Below, one piece after another: positions 52,474 to 62,134 of a stretch of 64,000 bases of DNA. The DNA comes from an uncultured Ruminococcus sp. (lineage in GTDB: Bacteria > Bacillota > Clostridia > Oscillospirales > Acutalibacteraceae). The DNA lies in NCBI GenBank assembly GCA_910585865.1, contig CAJUGO010000003.1, positions 62,001 to 126,000 of the forward strand, given 5' to 3'. How positions within the stretch are numbered: the stretch's first letter is position 1; each line of letters opens with the position of its first letter. The notes beneath the pieces are model-generated. The model saw only the letters and a program-made list of their open reading frames with translations. It had not been told where the DNA came from and made no database searches. The position numbers and the translations under genes are program-made.

Positions 52474-53592
52474 ATGATTAAAATTCTTTTTTTAATACCC
52501 AATCTTGCTCATGGCGGCGCTGAAAAGGTACTTGTTAATCTAGTTAATAATATAGATAAAACAAAATTTGATGTAACATTACAAACTTTGTTTGATGTAG
52601 GTGTTAACAGACAGCATTTAAATAAAGATGTTAAGTATATAGGTGGAAGTAAACATATGTTTCGTGGCAATACCCATGTTATGAAGCTTTTTTCTTCTCA
52701 AAGACTGTACTCGCATTTAATTAAAGAGGAATATGATATAATAATTTCCTATTTAGAAGGACCTACTGCCAGAATAGTAAGCGGTTGTACAAATTCTAAA
52801 ACAAAACTTGTTAGTTGGATTCATATAGAACAACACACTGCAAAGATTGCAGCGGATAGTTTCCGAAGTATTAAAGAAGCAATGGAATGCTATTCAAAAT
52901 TTAATAAGACTATATGTGTGTCTAACACTGTAAAACAAGATTTTCAAAGTATTTTTAATTTAGAAAAACCTGTTGAGGTTTTGTATAATACGAATGAATC
53001 AGATAAAATCGTGAATTTAGCTGACGAGGTAATTGACGATTTAGAATTCGATAAAAATGTTTTTAATCTTATATCAGTTGCAAAGATTGTTCCTTCTAAG
53101 GGCTATGACCGACTGATGAAAATTCATAAAAGGTTGCTTGAAGATGGAATAAATAATCATGTTTATATTTTGGGCATAGGCGAAGAACAGGAAAAATATG
53201 AAAAGTATTTAAAAGACAATTCGTTGGAGAAATCATTTACTTTTTTAGGTTTTAGAAATAATCCGTATAAATATGTAAAAAATGCTGATTTATATGTATG
53301 TTCTTCAAGAAGAGAAGGTTTTAGTACTGCAGTTACTGAGGCTTTAATTGTCGGTACGCCTGTAGTTAGTACAAACTGTAGCGGTGCATATGAGTTGCTT
53401 GGTAATAATTGTGAGTATGGTATTGTAACTGAAAATGATGAGGATGCTCTTTATGAAGGAATAAAAAATATGCTTACAATTCCGGGTGTGTTAAAAAACT
53501 ATGCATATCGTGCAAAAGAAAGAGGAGAAGAATTTAGCACTGAAAAAACAGTCAAAGCAGTGGAAGATATGTTAAATTCATTGATGGAGTAA
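52474..53592 (+). CDS. GT4-family glycosyltransferase
   Basis: A 372-residue GT-B enzyme. MIKILFLIPNLAHGGAEKVL is the classic first loop. LVSWIHIEQHTAKIA lies in the acceptor half. The donor half has SVAKIVPSKGYDRLM, FTFLGFRNNPY and the EX7E motif REGFSTAVTEALIVGTP. A longer frame from 52450 is possible, but GGAGAGA sits 6 bases before the ATG at 52474. It follows the polymerase gene. Confidence 0.9.
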   Translation: MIKILFLIPNLAHGGAEKVLVNLVNNIDKTKFDVTLQTLFDVGVNRQHLNKDVKYIGGSKHMFRGNTHVMKLFSSQRLYSHLIKEEYDIIISYLEGPTARIVSGCTNSKTKLVSWIHIEQHTAKIAADSFRSIKEAMECYSKFNKTICVSNTVKQDFQSIFNLEKPVEVLYNTNESDKIVNLADEVIDDLEFDKNVFNLISVAKIVPSKGYDRLMKIHKRLLEDGINNHVYILGIGEEQEKYEKYLKDNSLEKSFTFLGFRNNPYKYVKNADLYVCSSRREGFSTAVTEALIVGTPVVSTNCSGAYELLGNNCEYGIVTENDEDALYEGIKNMLTIPGVLKNYAYRAKERGEEFSTEKTVKAVEDMLNSLME

Positions 53593-53598
53593 ATACAT

Positions 53599-54792
53599 AT
53601 GATACAAGATATATATATACGAATATTTAATTTATTAAAATCTCCCCATATAGCATTGGTTTTGTCTTATATATTTAATATGTTATATCGAACAAAATAT
53701 TGTATATTAAAATTATTTCGTAAGCGAACAATAATAAAATTGAATGCATGTGATGCAGATAAATTTGTGTCTTCGATATATTGTAATCGAAATAGGGTGA
53801 CAAAATTTATAAATAAGGAAACTTCGCAGAATATAGACTTATCAATAATAATACCGGTATATAATTATGCGGAAAATTTAGAGAAGAATATAGAAACTTA
53901 TATAAACCAAAGGACAAAATATAAATATGAGATTATATTTATAAATGATGGGTCTACCGATTCATCATTAGCTATATTAAATAAATATATCCAGCACCCA
54001 AATGTTATTGTTATTGATAAGGAAAATGGTGGAGCTGCGTCAGCTCGTAATGTCGGGATAGAAAAAGCTGCTGGCAAATATATTATGTTTGTGGATTGTG
54101 ACGATGCATTACATAATGACATTGTTGAGAAATTGTTGTCTGTTGCTTTTGATACCTGTGAAGATATAGTAATGTGTGCTCATAACCTTATTAAAACAAG
54201 CAATGGGAGAATTGTATCGAAAGTTCCTTATGTTTATCCTAATAAAAATCTACTAGCTTACAGAAATAGTGACATTATAATGAATTATCCGGGATTTCCG
54301 TGGGGAAAAGTATATAAAAAAGATTTGTTTAATAATATTAGATTTCCAGAGGGATATTGGTATGAAGATACAATAATTTTATTCCTTTTATTTACACAAT
54401 GTAAATCTTTTAAATATATAGATGAACCTTTGTATGATTATTACATACACGGATCTAATATTACAAACATTGTAAGTGATACAAAAAATGTAAAAGTAAT
54501 TGATAGATATTGGATATTGTTAGACATAATAGATTGTTATCGAAGAAATAACTTTCATTTTGATGCACAATTCTATGAATTGCTTTTACGACATGTAAGC
54601 TTGTTTTATTATAGTAATATTAAAAATTTGGATAAAGATGTAGTTGAAGCATTATTTGTTCTTGCAAGAGATTTAGTTTTAAACTATAAACCGAAGGAAA
54701 AAGTTAAATTATCGTATATGTTGCGGCAGGTTGAAAAATCATTTATCAATAATGATATAAGTTTATGGAAGCTTGCCAGCATGTATCAATAA
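53599..54792 (+). CDS. GT2-family glycosyltransferase with N-terminal extension
   Basis: A 397-residue GT-A enzyme. About 75 extra residues with a hydrophobic patch (IALVLSYIFNMLYRTKYCIL) precede the fold, perhaps for membrane contact. The fold then starts DLSIIIPVYNYAENLEKNIE and goes on to FINDGSTDSSLAIL, GGAASARNVGIEKA and the metal site MFVDCDDAL (Cys in place of the usual Ser). The ribosome-binding site is weak, lying at the end of the previous gene. Confidence 0.88.
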   Translation: MIQDIYIRIFNLLKSPHIALVLSYIFNMLYRTKYCILKLFRKRTIIKLNACDADKFVSSIYCNRNRVTKFINKETSQNIDLSIIIPVYNYAENLEKNIETYINQRTKYKYEIIFINDGSTDSSLAILNKYIQHPNVIVIDKENGGAASARNVGIEKAAGKYIMFVDCDDALHNDIVEKLLSVAFDTCEDIVMCAHNLIKTSNGRIVSKVPYVYPNKNLLAYRNSDIIMNYPGFPWGKVYKKDLFNNIRFPEGYWYEDTIILFLLFTQCKSFKYIDEPLYDYYIHGSNITNIVSDTKNVKVIDRYWILLDIIDCYRRNNFHFDAQFYELLLRHVSLFYYSNIKNLDKDVVEALFVLARDLVLNYKPKEKVKLSYMLRQVEKSFINNDISLWKLASMYQ

Positions 54793-54810
54793 AGCTATAA
54801 GAGGTAGAAA

Positions 54811-55359
54811 ATGCTTAAAGTAATATATATTAAGATATTTAATATAATAAAATCTAAATTTATATGTTTGGGGAAAAAGAATATAAAATTTGGGAAAAAC
54901 ACAATGATTACTCCAAATAGCGATTTAAGTTTTTCAAAAGAATCAAAAGTTTTTATTGGTGACAGAATTTTCACTGATGGATATTGCAGATTTATTGCAA
55001 GTAATAATGCAGAATTGAGTTTGGGATATAACTGTTATTTTAATATGAATTGCTTTGTAGGAGCTAATAAACGGATAATTATTGGTGAACATTGTATTTT
55101 TGGCCCCGGTGTAGTTATAACAGATAATGATCATGAATTTAAGAAAAATAAAGGCATATCTTCCGGCGGTTATAAAACAGGCGAAATTATCATAGGTAAT
55201 CAGTGCTGGTTTGGTGCAAACGTAACAATTTTAAAAAATACTCATATTGGCGATGGTTGTGTTATAGGTGCAGGATGTGTTCTAAGAGGAGATATTCCTG
55301 CTAATTCAATCATAACGAATAATCAAGATTTACATATGCATCAAATTGAGGATAGATAG
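54811..55359 (+). CDS. Left-handed beta-helix O-acetyltransferase (WbbJ/NodL-like)
   Basis: A 182-residue hexapeptide-repeat transferase. Repeats of the [LIV]GxxxxI type run from about residue 45 to 165, with the catalytic-loop His in ITDNDHEFKKNKG and later IGNQCWFGANVTILKN and IGDGCVIGAGCVLRGD. It should transfer an acetyl group from acetyl-CoA to a sugar of the repeat unit. Its stop abuts the ATG of the next GT2 gene. A strong AAGAGGTAG precedes the start. Confidence 0.9.
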   Translation: MLKVIYIKIFNIIKSKFICLGKKNIKFGKNTMITPNSDLSFSKESKVFIGDRIFTDGYCRFIASNNAELSLGYNCYFNMNCFVGANKRIIIGEHCIFGPGVVITDNDHEFKKNKGISSGGYKTGEIIIGNQCWFGANVTILKNTHIGDGCVIGAGCVLRGDIPANSIITNNQDLHMHQIEDR

Positions 55360-56334
55360 ATGGCAGAGAAAATTAGTGTTGTAATTCCGGCTTATAATGC
55401 AGAAAAATTTATTAAAAGGGCATTGATGAGTGTAATAAATCAGACATATAAGGAATTAGAAATAATAGTAGTTGATGATGGTTCTACAGATAATACTTTA
55501 TTAATATGTAAAAGTATGGCTGAGATTGATAAACGAGTAATAGTATATCATAAAAAAAATGAAGGTGTAACAAAAGCCAGAGATTATGGCATTTCAAAAG
55601 CTACAGGCGATTATTTGACTTTTATTGATTCTGATGATACTATTGAGCAAAATATGTATGAGATACTTTATAATAATTTGAAAGATTATGATGCGGATAT
55701 CTCACATTGCGGATATAAAGTTATAAAACCCAATAATGAAATTAATTATTTTTATAATTCCCAAACAATAAAAGTTCAAAATCATAATGACGGAATAATA
55801 GATTTAATAACAGGAAAGCTTATCGGACCCGGACTATGGACAAAGCTTTTCAAAAAGAGTTTATTTGAAGATATAGAGTATGACAAATCTATGAGAATAA
55901 ATGAAGATTATGTTATTAATCTTTTAGTGTTTAAAAAAGCAAAAAAAAGCGTCTTTTGCGATTATCCGCTATATAATTATTATCAAAATGAAAATTCAGG
56001 TTCAACGAAGAATACAAAAGAATATTATTATAAAGATATATTGAATGCAGCAGATTTAACTGAAAATATATTTAGAAATAATGATATTATTTACCCATAT
56101 GCGCAGCGCAAGTGGTTTAAAACATATAGTGATATGTATAAGAACCAAGCAAGCTATCCCATTAACGAAATGGAGTTTGATATCAAGTCTATGTTAAGGG
56201 AAGTGCTAAAAAAGCTTAAAAAGAATTATGTTTCATTAATTAATAATACGCAATTTAGTGTATCTGACAAATTTATATTAAGGACATTGAAATATTGTCC
56301 AAAGTTATTGTTATTAATATGTAGAATTAGGTAG
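55360..56334 (+). CDS. GT2-family glycosyltransferase
   Basis: A 324-residue GT-A enzyme. EKISVVIPAYNAEKFIKRAL opens the fold, then VVDDGSTDNTLLIC, NEGVTKARDYGISKATG and the metal site TFIDSDDTI. A mid-part GPGLWTKLFKKSLF and NEDYVINLLVF are typical of this GT2 group, also seen in the next gene and at 61194 and 63361. The start directly follows the acetyltransferase stop. Confidence 0.9.
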   Translation: MAEKISVVIPAYNAEKFIKRALMSVINQTYKELEIIVVDDGSTDNTLLICKSMAEIDKRVIVYHKKNEGVTKARDYGISKATGDYLTFIDSDDTIEQNMYEILYNNLKDYDADISHCGYKVIKPNNEINYFYNSQTIKVQNHNDGIIDLITGKLIGPGLWTKLFKKSLFEDIEYDKSMRINEDYVINLLVFKKAKKSVFCDYPLYNYYQNENSGSTKNTKEYYYKDILNAADLTENIFRNNDIIYPYAQRKWFKTYSDMYKNQASYPINEMEFDIKSMLREVLKKLKKNYVSLINNTQFSVSDKFILRTLKYCPKLLLLICRIR

Positions 56335-56339
56335 ATAAT

Positions 56340-57314
56340 ATGAATCCTTTAATCAGTGTAATTGTTCCAATTTATAAAGTTGAAGATTATCTTTGCAGAT
56401 GTATTGATAGTATATTGCATCAAACATATTCTAATATTGAAATTATTCTTGTAAATGATGGTTCACCTGATAATTGTCCTGCCATATGCAATGAATATGC
56501 CGTTAAAGACAACAGAATAAAGGTTGTGCACAAAGAAAATGGCGGACTTTCTGACGCAAGAAATGCCGGAATGAGAGAAGCTACCGGTGAATACATTAGT
56601 TTTGTTGATAGTGATGATTATATATCATCTGATTATTTAGAAACATTGCTTAATACTATTATTGCTGAAAACAGTGATATTGTAGAATGTGGTGTTGTAA
56701 AGTTTTATGAAGACAATAAATTTGATAAATATAGTGATAATTTAAATGTTATAAATTTTTCTACTGCTGATGGTTTATCTTCACTTATTGAAGAAAATCA
56801 TTTTCACCAGCATGTTTGGAATAAATTATACAAAGCCAGTTTAGTTTTAGGTACTCCGTTTGTTGTCGGAAAACTTAATGAGGATGAATTTTGGACATAT
56901 CAAATTTTTGGACAAGCAAAAAAAGTAACGAAGATTAATAAAACTATGTACTACTATTTTCAAAGAAATAATAGTATAATGGGGAATAGTTATAATTTAA
57001 GACGATTAGATGCTTTAGAAGGAAAGTATAATCGTCAAATATATATTGAGAAACATTTTCCCGAATTGATATTTCAAGCTAAGGTTGACTTATATATTTC
57101 ATGTATATTTGCATATCAGTCAGTGCTGAAGTATATGTCGGGTAAGAATAAAAATAAAGCAAGCAAAATTATTAAAAATTATAAAAAACAATGTAATTTA
57201 TCATTTGCTGATATAAAAAAAATCAATGGTAGCGTGAAAAAATATTTTTTACTTGCAAAATTTAATTTTTATGTATGTTGTAAATTAAGAGCAATTACAG
57301 GAATAGGTTTTTAA
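56340..57314 (+). CDS. GT2-family glycosyltransferase
   Basis: A 324-residue GT-A enzyme of the EpsJ-like group. NPLISVIVPIYKVEDYLCRC, VNDGSPDNCPAIC, ENGGLSDARNAGMREATGEY and the metal site SFVDSDDYI are all standard. HQHVWNKLYKASL and LNEDEFWTYQIF follow in the acceptor part. Its length equals that of the gene before it, but the sequences differ enough to suggest separate sugar specificities. Confidence 0.92.
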   Translation: MNPLISVIVPIYKVEDYLCRCIDSILHQTYSNIEIILVNDGSPDNCPAICNEYAVKDNRIKVVHKENGGLSDARNAGMREATGEYISFVDSDDYISSDYLETLLNTIIAENSDIVECGVVKFYEDNKFDKYSDNLNVINFSTADGLSSLIEENHFHQHVWNKLYKASLVLGTPFVVGKLNEDEFWTYQIFGQAKKVTKINKTMYYYFQRNNSIMGNSYNLRRLDALEGKYNRQIYIEKHFPELIFQAKVDLYISCIFAYQSVLKYMSGKNKNKASKIIKNYKKQCNLSFADIKKINGSVKKYFLLAKFNFYVCCKLRAITGIGF

Positions 57315-57331
57315 TTTTTAGAGGTATAATA

Positions 57332-58489
57332 ATGAAAACAGTTTTGTATATGCATGGTGGCAGTGGTAACCACGGTTGCGAAGCTTTGGTGAGAACCACT
57401 ACAAAAATCGTAAAGGACAATATTGATTCGGATGTGGTGCTTTGGTCACAAGCGCCATCTGAGGATAAATTTTATGGTATTAATAATATTGTAAATAAAA
57501 TTGTGGCAACAGATGAGCTAAATAAAAATAGTCTTAACTTTTTGATTTCATATTTCAAATTTAAGATATTAAAAAAATATGATGCACTGCACAGGCAGTT
57601 TATGAAGAACCTTTTTAAGGATTCGATTGCAATATCCATTGGAGGAGATAACTATTGTTATCCATGGTCTGCAAAACAAGGTGTTGAATTAGACAGGGAA
57701 ATACGAAAATATTGCAAAAAAAATGTGTTCTGGGGATGTTCAGTTGAAGATGATTTAACCCAAGATATCATAAAGGATCTAAAAGGTTTTGATTTAATTA
57801 CGGTAAGAGAATCCTTATCGTATACAGTTCTTAGAAAGCATGGAATTAATGCTGTTCAAGTAGCAGACCCTGCATTTTTGCTTGATAAGAAGGAATTGGC
57901 GTTACCTGATAGATTTATAGAAGGTAATACTGTTGGAATCAATGTTAGTCCGTTGATTAATGATTATGAAAGCGGAGAAAGCATAGCCTACAAGAATTAT
58001 GTGAGACTTATTGAATACATATTAGAAAATTCGGATATGAATATTTGCTTAATTCCACATGTTGTATGGGAATATAATAATGACAGACTTCCGCTTAATT
58101 TATTGTATGATAAGTTTAAATATAGTGAAAGAGTGATCTTGTTAAAAGATTATAATTGCGAAGAATTAAAAGGATTTATTAGTAGATGCAGATTTTTCGT
58201 TGGGGCACGAACCCATGCAACCATTGCTGCATATTCAACATGTGTGCCTACATTGGCAGTAGGTTATTCTATTAAATCAAAAGGAATTGCCCGTGATTTA
58301 TTTGGTACATATGATAATTATGTTGTGCCTGTTCAGAGTATGACATCTGATTCAGAGTTGACTGAAGCATTTAAGTATATAGTTATAAATGAGAAACAAA
58401 TAAAAGATAGACTTTGTAAAACTATTCCTGAATATAAAGAAAAAGCAAAAAGTGCGGGAAAGTTGCTTTCAGATATGTTAGAGAGGTAA
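57332..58489 (+). CDS. Polysaccharide pyruvyl transferase family protein
   Basis: A 385-residue protein of the CsaB/WcaK-like pyruvyltransferase family. MHGGSGNHGCEALVRTTTKI is the N-terminal glycine-rich loop, SIGGDNYCYPW comes next, and the C-terminal half has GARTHATIAAYSTCVPTLA with the conserved Arg and His. Known members put a pyruvate ketal on sugars using phosphoenolpyruvate, but many operon-borne members lack proof. It occurs here with the F420-dehydrogenase-like gene at 60025, a pairing seen in other glycan loci. Confidence 0.85.
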   Translation: MKTVLYMHGGSGNHGCEALVRTTTKIVKDNIDSDVVLWSQAPSEDKFYGINNIVNKIVATDELNKNSLNFLISYFKFKILKKYDALHRQFMKNLFKDSIAISIGGDNYCYPWSAKQGVELDREIRKYCKKNVFWGCSVEDDLTQDIIKDLKGFDLITVRESLSYTVLRKHGINAVQVADPAFLLDKKELALPDRFIEGNTVGINVSPLINDYESGESIAYKNYVRLIEYILENSDMNICLIPHVVWEYNNDRLPLNLLYDKFKYSERVILLKDYNCEELKGFISRCRFFVGARTHATIAAYSTCVPTLAVGYSIKSKGIARDLFGTYDNYVVPVQSMTSDSELTEAFKYIVINEKQIKDRLCKTIPEYKEKAKSAGKLLSDMLER

Positions 58490-58494
58490 TTATT

Positions 58495-60018
58495 TTGGCG
58501 ATTAATCAACGAAAAGCAGGAACAATTTTATCTTATATATATTTATTTTTAAGTAATACTATATCTATATTTTATACACCTGTTTATTTGGGTATGCTTG
58601 GACAAAGTGAATATGGATTAATGTCCACCGCTGGCTCATTAACAACATATTTAAGTTTACTGAGTATGGGTGTTGGCGGTTCGTATATTCGTTTTAATGC
58701 ACAGGTAAGGGCATCAGGCGATAAACAAAAAGAATATATTGTTAATGGCATGTTTCAAACGATATATTTTATTGTTTCAGGGGTTACCTTATTGGTAGGT
58801 GCAGTATTGGTGTTTTGTTCATCATACATATTCCAAGCGAATTACTCCGAGCATGAATTATTTGAAATTAAAATGATTATGCTTTGCACAATTCTTCAAT
58901 TCGTTGTTACCTTTTGCTTTAATACTACTGCAATGGCATTACAAGCATATGAAAAATTTTTATTTATTAGAATATGTTTGTTGATAGCATGTGTAATACA
59001 GCCTTGTATAAATATAGCAGTATTATATTTGGGCGGCAAAGCAGTTGCTATTTCTGCTATAAGCTTGCTTACAAGTTTTATTACGTTCTTATGTTATTTT
59101 GTATTTGCAAGAAAAAACATAGGTTTAAAGTTTGTATTTCATGGTTTTGACAAAAATATGCTAAGAAGCATTTTTGTTTTTTCCGGTTTTCTGTTTTTAA
59201 ATTCAATAACAGATCAGCTAACGTTTTCGGCGGATAGTATAATTCTCGGTATTGTTTCAGGTCCTATTATATTGGCGATTTATTCTGTTGGTTCAAGTTT
59301 TAAAGGGTACTTTATGTCCTTTTCTACTTCGGTATCAAGTGTATTTGCTCCTCAAGTGAATAAACTGATTGCAGAAAATAAGGATATGAAGTATTTGGAT
59401 GAAATTTTTATAAAGGTTGGAAGAGTTCAATTTTATATTGTATCACTTATTTTATCCGGATACATTTTTTTTGGAAAACAGTTTATCGTATTGTGGGTAA
59501 CAAGTGATTATGAAGGTGCATATTTAATCGGGCTTTTCTTAATGTTGGCTGTTTTTGTACCATCCTTTCAAAATGTTGGTCTTGAAATACAAAAAGCCAA
59601 GAATATGCATAAGGCTCGAAGTGTAGTATATTTCTTAATTGCTATTGTAAATGTCATGATTACGATACCAATGTCAATTTGGTGGCAAGGCCAGGGTGCG
59701 GCATTGGCGACATTAATTTGTATGTTCTTTGGAACAGTTGTGTTTATGAATATATATAACTATAAAAAAGTAGGTATTAATATTCCGGCTTTTTGGAAAA
59801 GCATTGCAAAAACATTACCGGGTATGATAGCACCTATTATAGTTGGCATATGTATAATCAATTTCATAAATATAAATTCATACCTTACACTTTTATGGAC
59901 TGTATTGGTTTACTGCAGTATTTATTTTGTTTCAATTTGGTTCATAAGTATGGATTCATATGAAAAGGATTTGTTTACTAAACCGATAAAAAAGTTATTT
60001 AAAAAATTTAAGAAATAA
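58495..60018 (+). CDS. Wzx-like lipid-linked oligosaccharide flippase
   Basis: A 507-residue protein with about 12-14 membrane helices, of the MOP flippase superfamily. The start NQRKAGTILSYIYLFLSNTI is typical of Wzx. Later ADSIILGIVSGPIILAIYSV and LEIQKAKNMHKARSV are conserved-looking. It should move the finished repeat unit to the outer face for the EpsG-like polymerase. The start is TTG, 8 bases after GAGAGG. It differs from the SpoVB-like flippase at 16647. Confidence 0.92.
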   Translation: MAINQRKAGTILSYIYLFLSNTISIFYTPVYLGMLGQSEYGLMSTAGSLTTYLSLLSMGVGGSYIRFNAQVRASGDKQKEYIVNGMFQTIYFIVSGVTLLVGAVLVFCSSYIFQANYSEHELFEIKMIMLCTILQFVVTFCFNTTAMALQAYEKFLFIRICLLIACVIQPCINIAVLYLGGKAVAISAISLLTSFITFLCYFVFARKNIGLKFVFHGFDKNMLRSIFVFSGFLFLNSITDQLTFSADSIILGIVSGPIILAIYSVGSSFKGYFMSFSTSVSSVFAPQVNKLIAENKDMKYLDEIFIKVGRVQFYIVSLILSGYIFFGKQFIVLWVTSDYEGAYLIGLFLMLAVFVPSFQNVGLEIQKAKNMHKARSVVYFLIAIVNVMITIPMSIWWQGQGAALATLICMFFGTVVFMNIYNYKKVGINIPAFWKSIAKTLPGMIAPIIVGICIINFININSYLTLLWTVLVYCSIYFVSIWFISMDSYEKDLFTKPIKKLFKKFKK

Positions 60019-60024
60019 TTTGTT

Positions 60025-61197
60025 ATGATTGAGATAAAAGATAAAATTAACTGTGTTGGATGTGGAGCGTGCCTTAATATTTGTCCTAATAATGCTATAG
60101 ATTTTATAACGGACAAAGCAGGTTTTAATTATCCAAGTGTAAATAAAAAAGATTGTATAAATTGTAATTTGTGCGAAAAGGTTTGTCCTATTAATAATAA
60201 TGCAAATAATAATGATTCTCCAAGATGCAAATTATCATGGAACAAGGATTCTGATATTCGTAATCAAAGTACTTCAGGCGGAGTATTTTCTGCTTTAGCT
60301 GAAAATATTATTAATAATGATGGTTATGTATGCGGTGTTGAAATTTCTGATGATTTTAGCATTAGACATGGAATTATTAATGAAATTTCCAAACTTAAAC
60401 AGTTTAGGCGCGCAAAGTATGTACAAAGTGATTTGCATAATATCTTTAGTTCTATTAAGTCGTATTTACAAAAAGATATTCAAGTATTATTCAGCGGAAC
60501 ACCATGTCAAGTATCTGCATTAAAAAATTTCTTACGCAAAAATTATCATAATTTATATACAGTTGAAGTAATTTGTCATGGGGTTGTGAGTCAAAAGGTA
60601 TTTGATGCATATTTAAAATCACTAAGCAAAATGAAAAATGACAAAATAGAAAGCTTTGAATTTAGAAATAAGGATATTTCATGGGAAAGATATACTAACA
60701 AAGCATTCTTTAAAACAGGCAGTATATATCAAGAGGAAAGAATTAAAGATGCCTATATGACAGGTTATTTAAAGCATAATTTATATATAAGACCTTCATG
60801 TACCCAATGTAAGTTCAAGGGATTCCCAAGGGTTGCAGATATTACATTAGGCGATTTTTGGGGTGTTGAAAAAATCAGACAATATGACACAAGTTTAGGT
60901 GTATCTGCTGTTTTATTAAATTCCATTAAGGGAGAAGAATTATTTTCAAGGATATCTGATCAACTGTATGTTGAGGATGTTTCATTGGAGGAAATAGTTA
61001 TTAATAATGAAAGTTTAGTAAACTCTGTATTATTAGGAGATTATTCAGATTACTTTTATTCAAAATTTGAGAAAAAAGATTTTCAGCAGCTAATTTCTAA
61101 AATTGATAAAAAAGCTTTATGGAAGAATGAGGATTTAACTATAAAGGACAAGATATTTATAATAAAGAATAATGTTTTGGAGAAATTTAAGCAATGA
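60025..61197 (+). CDS. F420 hydrogenase/dehydrogenase beta-subunit-like Fe-S protein
   Basis: A 390-residue protein. Two [4Fe-4S] ferredoxin motifs start it (CVGCGACLNICP and CINCNLCEKVCP, about 10-55). The FrhB/FdhB-like domain follows, with FSGTPCQVSALKNFL, VICHGVVSQKVFDAYL and the Cys-bearing CTQCKFKGFPRVADITLGDF. In archaea the family reduces coenzyme F420, but in glycan operons it probably carries out another redox step. It follows the flippase and overlaps the next GT2 by four bases. Confidence 0.88.
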   Translation: MIEIKDKINCVGCGACLNICPNNAIDFITDKAGFNYPSVNKKDCINCNLCEKVCPINNNANNNDSPRCKLSWNKDSDIRNQSTSGGVFSALAENIINNDGYVCGVEISDDFSIRHGIINEISKLKQFRRAKYVQSDLHNIFSSIKSYLQKDIQVLFSGTPCQVSALKNFLRKNYHNLYTVEVICHGVVSQKVFDAYLKSLSKMKNDKIESFEFRNKDISWERYTNKAFFKTGSIYQEERIKDAYMTGYLKHNLYIRPSCTQCKFKGFPRVADITLGDFWGVEKIRQYDTSLGVSAVLLNSIKGEELFSRISDQLYVEDVSLEEIVINNESLVNSVLLGDYSDYFYSKFEKKDFQQLISKIDKKALWKNEDLTIKDKIFIIKNNVLEKFKQ

Positions 61198-62132
61198 ATG
61201 ATATAATTTCTGTAGTAATACCGGTCTACAATGTTGAAAAGTATTTGGGAGAATGCATTGAAAGCGTAATTAATCAAACATATAGTAATTTACAAATTAT
61301 TTTAATAGATGACGGTTCAACTGATTCCTCAGGTATTATATGCGATCAATATGCTGATAAAGATAAAAGAATTACTGTTGTTCACCAAGAAAATGCAGGT
61401 GCCGGCGCTGCAAAAAACAGGGGCTTGGATTTGGTTAAGGGCAAATACTTTTCTATTATAGACAGCGACGATTATATTGAATTAAATATGTATGAAAAGA
61501 TGCTTGATTATATAAATAAATTTAAAGTGGATATAGTTCAATGTCTATTTAAAAATGTTTATGTAAATGACTCGATTGACTCAAATTACGCAATTGTACA
61601 TAATTATCCTGTTTTTTATAATTCACAAAAATTTCTGACAGAGTTGCTATATGATTGGAAATACGCTGTATTTTGGAATAAAATTTTTAAGACCGAGTTG
61701 TTGAAGGACATTAGATTTCCTGTCGGACGAAAGATAGATGATGAGTTTTTTACTTATAAACTGTTATGTAATGCAAATAGAATTTTGAATATATCAGATG
61801 TTCTATATAATTATCGTATGCGTCAATCTAGTGTTATGAATGAAAACAGTGAATTATTTTTAGTTAAAGACAGAGTAGAGTGTTTTATTGAAAGATATTA
61901 TTATGTAGCTTCAATTTATCCGAAGCTTAAGAATATATACTATGATAAGTTAGCTGATTTACTTTTATATTACAGAAATGTATATGGTAAAAATGATTTT
62001 ATAGAAAATGCAATTGAATCATTTCCTGCTAAACATATATTTTTGCTAAGCAATATTAAAGAAAGATTCAGAGCCAAAAAATATAGAAGTATATCTTGCG
62101 ATAATGATACGGAGAAGGAGTATTTTATATAG
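61194..62132 (+). CDS. GT2-family glycosyltransferase
   Basis: A 312-residue GT-A enzyme of the same group as the genes at 55360 and 56340. ISVVIPVYNVEKYLGECIES, LIDDGSTDSSGIIC, NAGAGAAKNRGLDLVKG and the metal site SIIDSDDYI are present; FWNKIFKTELLKD and KIDDEFFTYKLLC mark the acceptor part. The start overlaps the Fe-S protein's stop by four bases (ATGA), so translation is coupled. Confidence 0.92.
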   Translation: MNDIISVVIPVYNVEKYLGECIESVINQTYSNLQIILIDDGSTDSSGIICDQYADKDKRITVVHQENAGAGAAKNRGLDLVKGKYFSIIDSDDYIELNMYEKMLDYINKFKVDIVQCLFKNVYVNDSIDSNYAIVHNYPVFYNSQKFLTELLYDWKYAVFWNKIFKTELLKDIRFPVGRKIDDEFFTYKLLCNANRILNISDVLYNYRMRQSSVMNENSELFLVKDRVECFIERYYYVASIYPKLKNIYYDKLADLLLYYRNVYGKNDFIENAIESFPAKHIFLLSNIKERFRAKKYRSISCDNDTEKEYFI

Positions 62133-62134
62133 TT

